Positions 17,440 through 26,356 of a stretch of 64,000 nt of DNA are shown piece by piece. Source of the stretch: Buttiauxella sp. B2. Its GTDB lineage: Bacteria > Pseudomonadota > Gammaproteobacteria > Enterobacterales > Enterobacteriaceae. The notes under the pieces were generated by a model. The model ran no database searches. It was not told where the DNA came from and saw only the letters and a list, made by a program, of their open reading frames with translations. Where the stretch lies: contig NZ_VEXQ01000012.1 in the NCBI RefSeq assembly GCF_006376615.1, positions 89,035-153,034 on the forward strand, in the 5' to 3' direction. The translations under genes were made by a program, and so were the position numbers. Within the stretch, counting starts at the first letter, position 1. Each line of letters opens with the position of its first letter.

Positions 17440-17498
17440 AAATATTCAAATAATGAATTATCACCTTGCTAAATTAGTTAGGTCAGCGGAGAAATCAC

Positions 17499-18611
17499 AT
17501 GTCACAGTCACTGCCTCATCGCGCTCCTTTCCGTGCCGACATCGTCGGTAGCTTCTTACGCCCGGTCACCATCAAAAATGCGCGTCTGGCCTTTGCCGTG
17601 GGTGAAATCGACGCCAGCCAGTTGCGCCAGGTTGAAGATGACGCCATTCGTGCCTCGGTTGAGCAACAATGTGCTTGTGGCCTGCATGTGGTGACTGACG
17701 GGGAGTTTCGTCGCGCATGGTGGCATTTTGACTTTTTTGACGGTCTGCAAGGCGTGGAGCGCTACGAGTCAGAGCAGGGAATACAATTTAACGGCGTGCA
17801 AACCAAAGCACACAGTGTGCGCGTGGTAGGCAAACTTGGTTTCGGTACGCACCCGATGCTGGAAGATTTCCGCTATCTGAAAAGCGTTAGCGGTGACGCG
17901 GTTCCTAAAATGACCATTCCAAGCCCGAGTGTGTTGCACTTCCGTGGTGGCCGAAATGCCATCGACAGCGCAGTTTATCCTGATTTGAAAGAGTATTTTG
18001 ACGATCTCGCCACCACCTGGCGCGATGCGATTCAGGCGTTTTACGCAGCAGGCTGCCGTTATCTGCAATTAGATGACACCGTATGGGCTTATTTATGTTC
18101 CGATGCTCAGCGCAAAGAGATCCGCGAACGCGGCGATGATCCAGACCAACTGGCACAAATTTATGCGCAGGTGCTAAATAAAGCACTGGAAGGGAAGCCA
18201 GATGATTTGATAATCGGCCTGCATGTTTGTCGCGGTAATTTCCGCTCAACGTGGATTTCAGAAGGTGGTTACGAGCCGGTCGCAGAGGTGTTGTTTGGTT
18301 CAGTGAACGTGGATGTGTTCTTCCTTGAGTACGACAACGACCGTTCCGGTGATTTTGCACCGCTGCGCTTTGTGCGTCCAGGGCATCAGCAGGTGGTTTT
18401 AGGCCTGATAACCACTAAAAATGGTGAGCTGGAAAATCCGCAATTGATTCAGGAACGAATCAACGAAGCGGCGAAATACGTTGATATCAACCAAATTTGC
18501 CTGAGCCCGCAGTGCGGTTTTGCCTCAACTGAAGAGGGAAACAGCCTGACGCCGGAACAACAGTGGGATAAAGTCCGCCTGGTGACGAAACTTGCCGAAA
18601 TGGTTTGGTAA
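17499..18611 (+). CDS. Short MetE-like (C-terminal catalytic domain) methyltransferase
   Basis: The 370-aa protein corresponds to the C-terminal half of cobalamin-independent methionine synthase; full MetE is about 750 aa. It starts with FRADIVGSFLRP and shows DGEFRR, LQLDDTVWAYL, GLHVCRGN (His242 and Cys244) and SPQCGF (Cys339), which supply zinc ligands. Such short proteins (YxjG/YxjH type) are thought to methylate homocysteine or a related thiol with a donor other than polyglutamyl folate. The upstream met-box-like dyad fits a methionine-related role. Start and length agree with the family. Confidence 0.85.
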   Translation: MSQSLPHRAPFRADIVGSFLRPVTIKNARLAFAVGEIDASQLRQVEDDAIRASVEQQCACGLHVVTDGEFRRAWWHFDFFDGLQGVERYESEQGIQFNGVQTKAHSVRVVGKLGFGTHPMLEDFRYLKSVSGDAVPKMTIPSPSVLHFRGGRNAIDSAVYPDLKEYFDDLATTWRDAIQAFYAAGCRYLQLDDTVWAYLCSDAQRKEIRERGDDPDQLAQIYAQVLNKALEGKPDDLIIGLHVCRGNFRSTWISEGGYEPVAEVLFGSVNVDVFFLEYDNDRSGDFAPLRFVRPGHQQVVLGLITTKNGELENPQLIQERINEAAKYVDINQICLSPQCGFASTEEGNSLTPEQQWDKVRLVTKLAEMVW

Positions 18612-18620
18612 CCCTTTATT

Positions 18621-18687
18621 GTCGGGTGTCGCTACGCTAACCCGACCTACAAAATCGTAGGGTGGATTAGCGCCAGCGACATCCACC
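18621..18687. repeat. BIME-like pair of inverted palindromic units (copy 2)
   Basis: Unit A forward (18621-18646, GTCGGGT...ACCCGAC, then CTAC) is followed by unit B reversed (18661-18687, GGTGGAT...ATCCACC, preceded by GTA). It lies between the convergent MetE-like and chemoreceptor genes, ten bases after the first stop codon. Confidence 0.9.
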
Positions 18688-18691
18688 AGAT

Positions 18692-20230
18692 TTAAGCGAG
18701 CTTAAACACCGCAACAGTTTCATTGAGTGCTTGCGACTGCTCTTGCAACGACATCGCTGCGGCGGAAGCTTGTTCAACCAACGCGGCATTCTGCTGTGTT
18801 ACCACATCCATTTGCACCACGGCCTGGTTAATCTGCTCGATACCACGGCTCTGCTCACCGGTTGAAACCGCAATTTCTTCCATCAGCTCGGTTACCTGCT
18901 TAATGGCGTTAGAAATACGCTGCATACTTTCACCCGCACGGTTCACCAGATTACTGCCAATGTTTACCTGCTCACCAGAAAGCTCAATCAACTCTTTGAT
19001 TTCCTTGGCGGCCACCGATGAACGCTGTGCCAGGTTGCGCACCTCACTGGCAACAACTGCAAATCCACGGCCTTGTTCGCCTGCGCGAGCGGCTTCTACG
19101 GCGGCGTTCAGCGCCAGAATATTGGTCTGGAAAGCGATATCTTCGATGATGCTAATAATGTTATCTATTTTGCTCGAGCTTGATTCAATATTGCGCATTG
19201 AATCAATCACTTCACTGACAATCTCATTGCCGTCGTTTGCCGCAACCAGCATTCCACTGGCCAGTTTATTTGCTTGATGGGAATTGTCAGACGTTAGCTT
19301 CACCGTGACGGTAAGCTGTTCCATGCTCGCAGCAGTTTCACCCAACGATGACGCTTGCTCTTCTGTTCGCGCAGACAAATCCGTATTCCCTGCGGCGATT
19401 TCTTCAGAGGCATAAGCCACAGTCTGGCTCGATTCGCGTACCTGGCCAATAATGTTTGCCAGTGACACGCGCATTTGCTCCAGCTCGCGCATCATTGCTC
19501 CAATTTCATCATTAGCTTTGGCGACAATCGGCCTATGCAGCATGCCATTGGCGATTTCAGTGCAATGCTCTTTGGCTTTATCCAGCTCCGTTAATACACG
19601 TTTTTTCAGTAGCCAAAATACGGTACCCAGAATCACGGCAAAGATCAGGGCAAAAATAGCGATGCTCAGCAGGCTTTGGTTGAAACCGGATTGCGCATCT
19701 TTATTGAGCTGCTGCGCGTACTGCTGACGAAATGCCAGCAGCTTATCCAGTGCCACTTCAAACTGCTTATCCAACTGCGGTAGGGTGGTCGTTACCAAAG
19801 CGCGTGCACGCGCAATATCATTGGCTTTGACGGCATCCAGTAGCGGTTGCAAACCTTGCTCGCGATAATTCACAAAAGCGCTCTGATAAGCATCTGTTAA
19901 CACTTGTTCACCGGGTTGTTTTGGCGCTTCAAGATAGGTACGAAATGCGGCATTCGCTTTATCCAGCACCGACTGCGCACTGTTTAGTGCCATTTGCCCT
20001 TGCTCGGCTGAACCTTGCTCATGTTCTTCTAAGGCTTCCATGGCGCGAACACGCATGGTTCGGCTGTGGTTAATCGGATCGATAACCGATAACACCACAC
20101 GAATTTCTCGGTTTACGTTATCCAGAGATTGGTTACTGCGGGTTAAGGACCAGATGTTGGAGGTGGTACTGGCTAAAAAAATAAGCAGTAACGTACTGAA
20201 AACTAAAATCGAAAAACGCCTGACTGACAT
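18692..20230 (-). CDS. Methyl-accepting chemotaxis protein
   Basis: This 512-aa transmembrane chemoreceptor has a first helix at residues ~7-27, a periplasmic four-helix-bundle type ligand domain to ~187, a second helix ~188-210 and a HAMP domain. The signalling hairpin carries the highly conserved tip [39 protein letters not shown] and methylation-helix Gln/Glu pairs ([20 protein letters not shown]). It ends in AVFKLA without an NWETF-type pentapeptide, so it has no CheR/CheB tether of its own. The ligand is unknown; it is not the trg receptor found nearby in E. coli. Confidence 0.95.
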   Translation of the reverse strand: MSVRRFSILVFSTLLLIFLASTTSNIWSLTRSNQSLDNVNREIRVVLSVIDPINHSRTMRVRAMEALEEHEQGSAEQGQMALNSAQSVLDKANAAFRTYLEAPKQPGEQVLTDAYQSAFVNYREQGLQPLLDAVKANDIARARALVTTTLPQLDKQFEVALDKLLAFRQQYAQQLNKDAQSGFNQSLLSIAIFALIFAVILGTVFWLLKKRVLTELDKAKEHCTEIANGMLHRPIVAKANDEIGAMMRELEQMRVSLANIIGQVRESSQTVAYASEEIAAGNTDLSARTEEQASSLGETAASMEQLTVTVKLTSDNSHQANKLASGMLVAANDGNEIVSEVIDSMRNIESSSSKIDNIISIIEDIAFQTNILALNAAVEAARAGEQGRGFAVVASEVRNLAQRSSVAAKEIKELIELSGEQVNIGSNLVNRAGESMQRISNAIKQVTELMEEIAVSTGEQSRGIEQINQAVVQMDVVTQQNAALVEQASAAAMSLQEQSQALNETVAVFKLA

Positions 20231-20402
20231 GCAATACCCTTATATTTGGAAAATGACCTGACTCGTTTCAGCCAGTGCTGGTTGAGTTATCGGCAAGGGG
20301 AGCGGGATGTTTAGGGCGTGTTGATAGTCATATTTGTGTCACATAGCTGCTTTATACATTGGTGACCAAAATGAGTGACCAAACCTAAGGACACGAAACA
20401 CC

Positions 20403-21761
20403 ATGAAATTAAAACCTTTTGCGCTGTTACTGGCCTCTTTATTTCCTCTGGCAAGCCTTGCGGCACAACCGCAAGTAGACCGTTACGTTGTCACATTCCC
20501 ACAAGGCGATCATGTCGAATATAAAGGGGCATTTGCCAGCAACTTCCCAGACGGATTACCGGTTGGTGTAGGCTCTGGTCTGCAATTTGTTGGCAAAGAA
20601 GGCGACGCTCTGGTGTTCGCTACAGTGACGGATCGCGGCCCTAATGCTGACTCGCCAAAAGCAGGGAAAAAAGATTCGAAGATTTTTGCTAACCCGAAAT
20701 TCACGCCGTTGTTGATGACTATCCGCGTTGCTGGTGGCAAAGCCGAAGCCACTGAAGCGCACGCACTGCATGACGAGAACGGCCCAATTAGCGGCTTACC
20801 GCTGCCGGACGGTTTAATTGGCGCGACCAATGAAATCGCTTTAAGCGATACGTTGCAGCAATTGTCGAGCGATAAACGTGGCCTTGATACCGAAGGGATA
20901 ACACCGGACGGTAAAGGGGGCTACTGGCTGTGTGACGAATATGGCCCGTTCATTATTAATATCGACAGCGGCGGTAAAATCCTCAAAAAATATGGCCCGC
21001 AGGCAGAACAAGGCGAGCAGGGCGTGGCGGGAGGTTTGCCGAATATCATCAAATGGCGCCAGGCTAACCGTGGTTTTGAAGGCATTACGCGGATGCCGGA
21101 TGGGCGCATTATTGCCGCGGTACAAAGCACGTTGGATATTGACGGGAAAAGTAAAAACACGGCGCAGTTTACTCGCCTGGTAAGCTTCAACCCGGAAACC
21201 GGAAAAACTGAAATGTACGGTTATCCGATTGATGTTGATGTCTATAAGAAAGCCAAAGACGCCAAAATTGGCGATATCGTAGCACTCGATAACAACCGCC
21301 TGTTGTTAATTGAACAGGGCGGCGATAAAAACAAAGTGATGCGCAACCTGGTGTATGTGGTTGATCTCAGCCAGGCCAGTGATTTGAGTGCATTCGACAA
21401 AGAAAAAGCACCAGAATTTGATGACGCCGCACAACTGAAAGCGCGCGGTATTAAACTGGCTGAGAAAAAAGAAGTGGTTGATCTGCGTAAACTGGGCTGG
21501 CAGCAAGAGAAAGCTGAAGGTATGACACTGATTGATAATCAAACCATTGCGGTCATCAACGATAACGATTTTGGCCTGCAACCGGTGCTGGAAAACCCAG
21601 ACGCCGACGCCAAAAAAGCGGACGATTATGAAGTGGATGGCAAAGGACATTTGCTGCGTGATGGCAAAGAAGTCGCGACTAAAATCGCCTTAAAACCGCT
21701 GGAAAAACCAGAATCACAAAACGAGCTTTGGGTTATTAAGTTGCCGGAAGCGTTGAAGTAA
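20403..21761 (+). CDS. Secreted esterase-like phytase-family (beta-propeller) protein
   Basis: The 452-aa protein has a clear signal peptide (MKLKPFALLLASLFPLASLAA, cleavage near 21-22). The body matches the esterase-like phytase family: GLDTEGITPDGKGGYWLCDEYGPFI, GFEGITRMPDGRIIAAVQS, NNRLLLIEQGG and EGMTLIDNQTIAVINDNDFG are the repeated acidic strand ends that bind calcium in such propellers. Its likely place is the periplasm, with phosphoester hydrolysis as the probable activity; the substrate is not known. It is monocistronic. Confidence 0.85.
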   Translation: MKLKPFALLLASLFPLASLAAQPQVDRYVVTFPQGDHVEYKGAFASNFPDGLPVGVGSGLQFVGKEGDALVFATVTDRGPNADSPKAGKKDSKIFANPKFTPLLMTIRVAGGKAEATEAHALHDENGPISGLPLPDGLIGATNEIALSDTLQQLSSDKRGLDTEGITPDGKGGYWLCDEYGPFIINIDSGGKILKKYGPQAEQGEQGVAGGLPNIIKWRQANRGFEGITRMPDGRIIAAVQSTLDIDGKSKNTAQFTRLVSFNPETGKTEMYGYPIDVDVYKKAKDAKIGDIVALDNNRLLLIEQGGDKNKVMRNLVYVVDLSQASDLSAFDKEKAPEFDDAAQLKARGIKLAEKKEVVDLRKLGWQQEKAEGMTLIDNQTIAVINDNDFGLQPVLENPDADAKKADDYEVDGKGHLLRDGKEVATKIALKPLEKPESQNELWVIKLPEALK

Positions 21762-21777
21762 GGCTCTCGTTCACAGG

Positions 21778-21800
21778 GCGGGTAGCTATAGCGTACCCGC
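21778..21800. repeat. Hairpin between convergent phytase-like and LacI genes
   Basis: Arms GCGGGTA and TACCCGC surround GCTATAGCG; GCTATAGC occurs again 15 bases later. No T-run follows, so it may be a weak bidirectional terminator or a decayed palindromic repeat. Confidence 0.5.
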
Positions 21801-21812
21801 TGCTTGCTATAG

Positions 21813-22784
21813 CTACACCGACCCCCGTACCACTAACTTCCAATCCAGAATCTCATTCACGGTTTCGCCTTCGGGGTTATCTATGCGTTCGAGCAGCAAC
21901 TGCACACTGCGCACGCCGAGTTGGTGCATGGGCTGTTCGATAGTGGTCAGCGGTGGGTGGGTCACTGCGCCAAACGGGACGCCATCGAAACCCATAATTG
22001 CCACATCTTCTGGCACTCTTAAACCCTGCTCATGGGCGTAATGCAGCGCACCACCGGCCAGTGCATCGGAAATAGCAAATACTGCATCGGGTGGCTCGGG
22101 GAGAGTAAACAGCTCCGCCATAGCCTGCACACCGGCCTGGTATTCCAGGCTGTCTGCATACACCACTGCTTGCCAATTTTTGTCGCAAGCTGCGCGATAA
22201 CCGGCTTCCCGTTGTTGCGAATAGAGGTAACGCAAATCGCCGTTGATAAGAGCGATGCGTTTATAGCCTGCTGTTGTTAAATGAAAGACCGCCGCGGACG
22301 CCGCTTTAAAATTATCAATTGTGACCGACGAAGCCCGATACCCAGGGTCGCCTTCACCGCATTGTACCCACGGTGAATTTCCAATTAACGTGGTCAGTCC
22401 TGGTAAACAACTAATCGCATCCATGGTGATGACACCGTCGACCACTTTGCCACTCAACAACTGCAAATAGGCCGATTCCCGCGTCAGACGTGATTCGGAA
22501 TTACACAGCAAAATATGGTAACCGTTTTTCTCCGCTTCCTCTTCAATGCCGCGTACCACGCGGGCACAGAAAGGGTTGGTGATATTTGATACCAGCACCA
22601 GCAACATACGGCTGCGCGAAGTACGCAACTGGCGCGCCAGCAAGTTAGGTTGGTATTCACAAGCCTCAATCGCCGCCAGCACTTTGTCACGCGTATCCGG
22701 TTTTACGGCAGGGTTACCGTTCAAAACTCTGGAAACGGTCGCGGTAGAAACTCCGGCAATGCGCGCCACTTTATCTATCGACAT
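21813..22784 (-). CDS. LacI-family repressor of the glycoside locus
   Basis: The start at ATG 22784 (MSIDKVARIAGVSTATVSRVLNG, behind AAAGGATC) gives 323 aa. The LacI HTH and hinge (TRDKVLAAIEACEYQPNLLARQLRT) are followed by a periplasmic-binding-like sugar-sensing domain ending in GFDGVPFGAVTHPPLTTIEQPMHQLG. It faces the catabolic genes at 22971, and the intergenic region holds two near-identical palindromes of the type bound by LacI proteins (TGTAATCGATTACA). Autoregulation and repression of the MFS-to-hydrolase gene run are very likely. The inducer is probably a product or substrate of that pathway. Confidence 0.92.
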   Translation of the reverse strand: MSIDKVARIAGVSTATVSRVLNGNPAVKPDTRDKVLAAIEACEYQPNLLARQLRTSRSRMLLVLVSNITNPFCARVVRGIEEEAEKNGYHILLCNSESRLTRESAYLQLLSGKVVDGVITMDAISCLPGLTTLIGNSPWVQCGEGDPGYRASSVTIDNFKAASAAVFHLTTAGYKRIALINGDLRYLYSQQREAGYRAACDKNWQAVVYADSLEYQAGVQAMAELFTLPEPPDAVFAISDALAGGALHYAHEQGLRVPEDVAIMGFDGVPFGAVTHPPLTTIEQPMHQLGVRSVQLLLERIDNPEGETVNEILDWKLVVRGSV

Positions 22785-22877
22785 GTTGATCCTTTGAACG
22801 ATCGGTTGAATTGTGAACCACATTCCAGATTTGAATTGATAGTACCAAATAATTCATCAGCATGATGGAAACCCCGC

Positions 22878-22891
22878 TGAAATCGATTACA
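22878..22891. promoter_or_regulatory. LacI-type operator O1
   Basis: TGAAATCGATTACA differs at one base from the perfect palindrome at 22910. Its centre is 32 bases (about three helical turns) from O2, which suits cooperative binding on the same DNA face. Confidence 0.75.
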
Positions 22892-22909
22892 TTTTTAATG
22901 ATCTGTTAA

Positions 22910-22923
22910 TGTAATCGATTACA
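22910..22923. promoter_or_regulatory. LacI-type operator O2
   Basis: TGTAATCGATTACA is a perfect 14-base palindrome with the CG centre typical for LacI-family operators. It is 47 bases before the MFS start, where repression of the operon promoter is expected. Confidence 0.8.
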
Positions 22924-22970
22924 AAAATAACCTTTTACCCTTAATCAATACCCTGTGTTGTGGAGGATTT

Positions 22971-24218
22971 ATGTCTTCTCAGTCGGCAGTTGGTACACAA
23001 GTGGTGACCCATAAATGGGTTATTCCACGCCTTTCCTTAATGATGTTTCTCGAGTTTTTCGTCTGGGGAGCCTGGTATGTCACGCTGGGCGTGGTCATGG
23101 GTAAATACGGCCTAAGCGCGTTAATTGGTGATGCGTATTCTACCGGGCCGATTGCCTCAATTTTATCGCCGTTCGTGCTCGGTATGTTGGTTGACCGTTT
23201 CTTTGCCTCTCAAAAGGTACTCGGCGTGTTGCATCTGGTGGGTGCGGCGTTGCTTTGGTGGTTACCTGGCATGTTTGAGAGCGGGCAGAGCGGCTTACTG
23301 TGGATAATTTTCGGCTACATGTTGTGCTACATGCCAACCATCGCATTAAGTAATAACGTCGCCTTCCATAGCCTGGCAAACAGCGAAAAAGGATTTCCGA
23401 TTGTGCGCGCCTTCGGCACCATCGGCTGGATTGTGGCGGGGCTGATTGTCGGTACAAGCGGCCTTTCAGATAGCACCAGTATCTTCACGCTGGCGGCCAT
23501 CGCCTCTGTGGTGTTGGGGATTTACAGCTTTACGCTGCCGAATACACCCGCGCCGGATCGTGGTAAGCCACTATCAATGCGTGACTTGGTTTGTGCCGAT
23601 GCGTTCGCCTTGCTTAAACAGCGCCACTTTATGGTGTTCATCATTTGCGCCACGTTAATTTCTATTCCTCTGGCGGCTTATTACGCTTACGCCGCACCGT
23701 TTATTTCAGCGGTAGGGTTTGAAAATGTCAGTGGCGTGATGGCGTTCGGGCAGATGTCTGAGCTGCTGTTTATGTTGCTTATCCCGTTTTTCTTCCGCCG
23801 CCTGGGCATCAAAGTGATGCTGCTGATTGGCATGTTGGCGTGGTTCTTGCGCTATGCGATGTTCGCGCTGGGTATTACTGAAGAAACGCGTTGGATGATC
23901 TACATCGGGATCATTCTGCATGGAGTTTGTTACGACTTCTTCTTTGTTATCGGTTTTATCTACACCGATAAAGTGGCGGGAAACAAAGTGAAGGGGCAAG
24001 CGCAAAGTCTGTTGGTGCTGTTTACCTATGGCTTAGGAATGCTGATCGGTTCGCAAATCAGCGGCGCGGTCTTTAATCGCTCAGTCACAGCCCAGGGGCC
24101 AGAAGGCCTGCTGCAATGGCAACAGTTCTGGTGGATGCCAGCCATTGCGGCTGTCGTGATTGCCGCCATCTTCTTCTTCACCTTCAATTACAAAGAGGGT
24201 GAGCAGCATGGCAAATAA
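22971..24218 (+). CDS. MFS transporter of the nucleoside/H+ symporter type, first gene of the glycoside run
   Basis: The 415-aa protein has twelve hydrophobic helices. The start RLSLMMFLEFFVWGAWYVTLG and the YMLCYMPTIALSNNVAFHSL segment are typical of the NupG-like branch of the major facilitator superfamily, which also includes sugar transporters. GGAGG precedes the ATG closely. The last 11 bases overlap the dehydrogenase at 24208, showing tight translational coupling. It probably carries a sugar or sugar derivative into the cell (or a product out) for the enzymes that follow; the substrate is not visible. Confidence 0.85.
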   Translation: MSSQSAVGTQVVTHKWVIPRLSLMMFLEFFVWGAWYVTLGVVMGKYGLSALIGDAYSTGPIASILSPFVLGMLVDRFFASQKVLGVLHLVGAALLWWLPGMFESGQSGLLWIIFGYMLCYMPTIALSNNVAFHSLANSEKGFPIVRAFGTIGWIVAGLIVGTSGLSDSTSIFTLAAIASVVLGIYSFTLPNTPAPDRGKPLSMRDLVCADAFALLKQRHFMVFIICATLISIPLAAYYAYAAPFISAVGFENVSGVMAFGQMSELLFMLLIPFFFRRLGIKVMLLIGMLAWFLRYAMFALGITEETRWMIYIGIILHGVCYDFFFVIGFIYTDKVAGNKVKGQAQSLLVLFTYGLGMLIGSQISGAVFNRSVTAQGPEGLLQWQQFWWMPAIAAVVIAAIFFFTFNYKEGEQHGK

Positions 24219-25296
24219 GCCGCTGCGCGTGCTGGTTGTGGGTTGCGGAAATATGGGGGCCGCCCACAGCCTCGCGTATCAGCATTTAGACGACTTTACT
24301 CTCTGTGGGTTGGTGGCCCGTGGAGAGTCTAAAACGCACCTGAAAGCACAATTGTCGGCCGACATTCCCCTGTTCGATGACCTGCACAAGGCCATTAAAC
24401 AGACCCGGGCCGATGCCGTTTGTATTGCAACCTGGCCGGACAGCCACGAAGAACTGGCGTTAATTGCACTGGCTGCGGGCTGCCATGTTTTTCTCGAAAA
24501 ACCGCTCGCCACCACGGTGAGCGGGGCAAAGCGAGTAGTCGCAACCGCTAATTTGGCGGGTAAGAAATTGGTGGTGGGGTACATTTTGCGCCATCACCCG
24601 GCCTGGCAGCAGTTTATCCAGTTTGCACAAGAGCTTGGTAAGCCTCTGGTGATGCGCATGAACCTCAACCAGCAAAGTAGTGGACGTGCCTGGCATACCC
24701 ACAAAATGCTGATGCAGTCGCTTTCGCCGATAGTGGATTGCGGCGTGCATTATCTCGATGTGATGTGCCAGATGACTCAATCCAGCCCGCGCTCAGTCAG
24801 TGCAATTGGTGTGCGTTTGAGCGAAGAAATTGCCGCTGACCAGTTCAACTATGGTCAGTTGCAGGTGCGTTTTGACGATGGCTCTGTGGGTTGGTACGAA
24901 GCTGGCTGGGGGCCGATGATGAGCCAGACCGCATTCTTTATTAAGGATGTGATTGGCCCGCAAGGTTCGGTGTCTATTGTGGCTCGTGAAGCGGGTGGCG
25001 AAGGGCAATCTGCCAATGTTGAAGCACACACTCGCACTGAATTTCTGCGCGTTCACCATTCGCAATTAAACGCGCAAGGTGAGTTTGTTTATCAGGATGA
25101 ATGGATTACGGCTCAGGGTGAGCCGGATCATTTTGCTCTGTGCCAGTTAGAGCAGCAGTTTTTCGCCAACGCAATTCTGGAAGATAGCGATCTTACACTG
25201 CACCAACAGCAGGCTATCGATAGCCTTGCGGTTGTGCTGGCAGCAGACCTTGCTGTACGTGAACAGCGCATGGTTTTGATTAAGGAGATGTTGTAA
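24208..25296 (+). CDS. Gfo/Idh/MocA-family NAD(P)-dependent sugar dehydrogenase 1
   Basis: The start at ATG 24208 (MANKPLRVLVVGCGNMG) gives 362 aa. The Rossmann domain begins with the GCGNMG nucleotide motif; the catalytic lysine is in FLEKPL (EKP, residues 97-99), and the second catalytic pair is in DCGVHYLD (177-184). Family members oxidise or reduce a ring hydroxyl of sugars and inositols. The gene overlaps the MFS gene upstream, and its stop overlaps the next start (TAATG), so the three proteins are made together. Distinct from dehydrogenase 2 at 26357; they are not simple duplicates. Confidence 0.9.
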   Translation: MANKPLRVLVVGCGNMGAAHSLAYQHLDDFTLCGLVARGESKTHLKAQLSADIPLFDDLHKAIKQTRADAVCIATWPDSHEELALIALAAGCHVFLEKPLATTVSGAKRVVATANLAGKKLVVGYILRHHPAWQQFIQFAQELGKPLVMRMNLNQQSSGRAWHTHKMLMQSLSPIVDCGVHYLDVMCQMTQSSPRSVSAIGVRLSEEIAADQFNYGQLQVRFDDGSVGWYEAGWGPMMSQTAFFIKDVIGPQGSVSIVAREAGGEGQSANVEAHTRTEFLRVHHSQLNAQGEFVYQDEWITAQGEPDHFALCQLEQQFFANAILEDSDLTLHQQQAIDSLAVVLAADLAVREQRMVLIKEML

Positions 25297-26354
25297 TGAA
25301 AACCCTGAAGGGGCCATCCATTTTTCTCTCACAATTTATTTCGGATATTCCGCCGTTTAATTCGCTCGATACGCTGGCCGCCTGGGCTGCGGGGCTGGGT
25401 TTTAAAGCAGTGCAAATTCCTACGCATCTGCCACATATTTTTGACCTGGAAAAAGCGGTACAAAGCCTGGAATATTGCGCGGACATTCGTAGCATTCTGG
25501 CGAATGTCGGGCTGGAAATCAGCGAACTTTCAACCCACCTGCAAGGGCAACTGGTCGCCGTGCATCCCGCTTACGATGTGGCATTTGCCGGATTTGCACC
25601 GCCAGAATTGCTGCACGACGCTGCTGCTCGCCAACAGTGGGCGGTCAATAGCCTCAAACAAGCCGCTCGCGCTTCGCAAAATTTGGGGCTTACCGCTCAC
25701 GCGACGTTTTCAGGTGCGCTGGCCTGGCCGTATTTTTACCCGTGGCCACCGCGTAATGAGCAATTGATTGATGAAGCATTTCGTGAGCTCGCCACACGCT
25801 GGAAACCAATCCTCGACTGCTTTGATGAGGCGGGTGTGGACGTCTGTTTTGAACTACATCCGGGTGAAGATTTGCATGATGGCGTCACATTCGAGCGTTT
25901 TTTGGCACTGGTCGATAACCATCCGCGCTGCAATATTCTCTTCGATCCAAGCCATATGCTGCTGCAACACATGGATTACCTCGGATTCATCGACCACTAC
26001 CATCAGCGCATTAAAGCCTTCCATGTTAAAGACGCCGAATATTTACCTTCGTCAAAAAGTGGTGTGTACGCAGGTTTCCAACCGTGGATAGACCGCCCTG
26101 GTCGTTTTCGCTCGTTAGGCGACGGGCAGGTTAATTTCAACGCTATCTTCAGCAAACTTGCGCAATATGACTATGGTGGATGGGCTACGCTTGAATGGGA
26201 GTGTTGCCTGAAATCAGGTGAAGCAGGCGCGCGCGAAGGAGCCAGATTTATCGCTGACCATATTATTCCGGTTGCCGATTATGCCTTTGACGACTTTGCG
26301 CTGCACGAAAGCGAAGCGTCTGCTGTGCGTCGCATGCTCGGGCTGGAGGAATAA
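25296..26354 (+). CDS. TIM-barrel sugar isomerase/epimerase (AP-endonuclease-2 fold)
   Basis: The 352-aa xylose-isomerase-like barrel shows metal ligands in sequence order: Glu186 in CFELHPGED, Asp217 in LFDPSHM, His243 in AFHVKDAEY and Glu300 in TLEWEC. In related enzymes (IolE, YcjR, 3-keto-sugar epimerases) a divalent metal activates a ketone next to the epimerised carbon. Sandwiched between two Gfo/Idh dehydrogenases with a 1-base overlap on the left and a 2-base gap on the right, it most likely acts on their keto product. Closest known parallel in layout is the E. coli ycjQRS gene set. Confidence 0.85.
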   Translation: MKTLKGPSIFLSQFISDIPPFNSLDTLAAWAAGLGFKAVQIPTHLPHIFDLEKAVQSLEYCADIRSILANVGLEISELSTHLQGQLVAVHPAYDVAFAGFAPPELLHDAAARQQWAVNSLKQAARASQNLGLTAHATFSGALAWPYFYPWPPRNEQLIDEAFRELATRWKPILDCFDEAGVDVCFELHPGEDLHDGVTFERFLALVDNHPRCNILFDPSHMLLQHMDYLGFIDHYHQRIKAFHVKDAEYLPSSKSGVYAGFQPWIDRPGRFRSLGDGQVNFNAIFSKLAQYDYGGWATLEWECCLKSGEAGAREGARFIADHIIPVADYAFDDFALHESEASAVRRMLGLEE

Positions 26355-26356
26355 TC

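Noticed and set aside
18692..20230. Chemoreceptor as trg
   Set aside because: Its periplasmic domain and C-terminus differ from Trg, although trg lies in the equivalent E. coli region.
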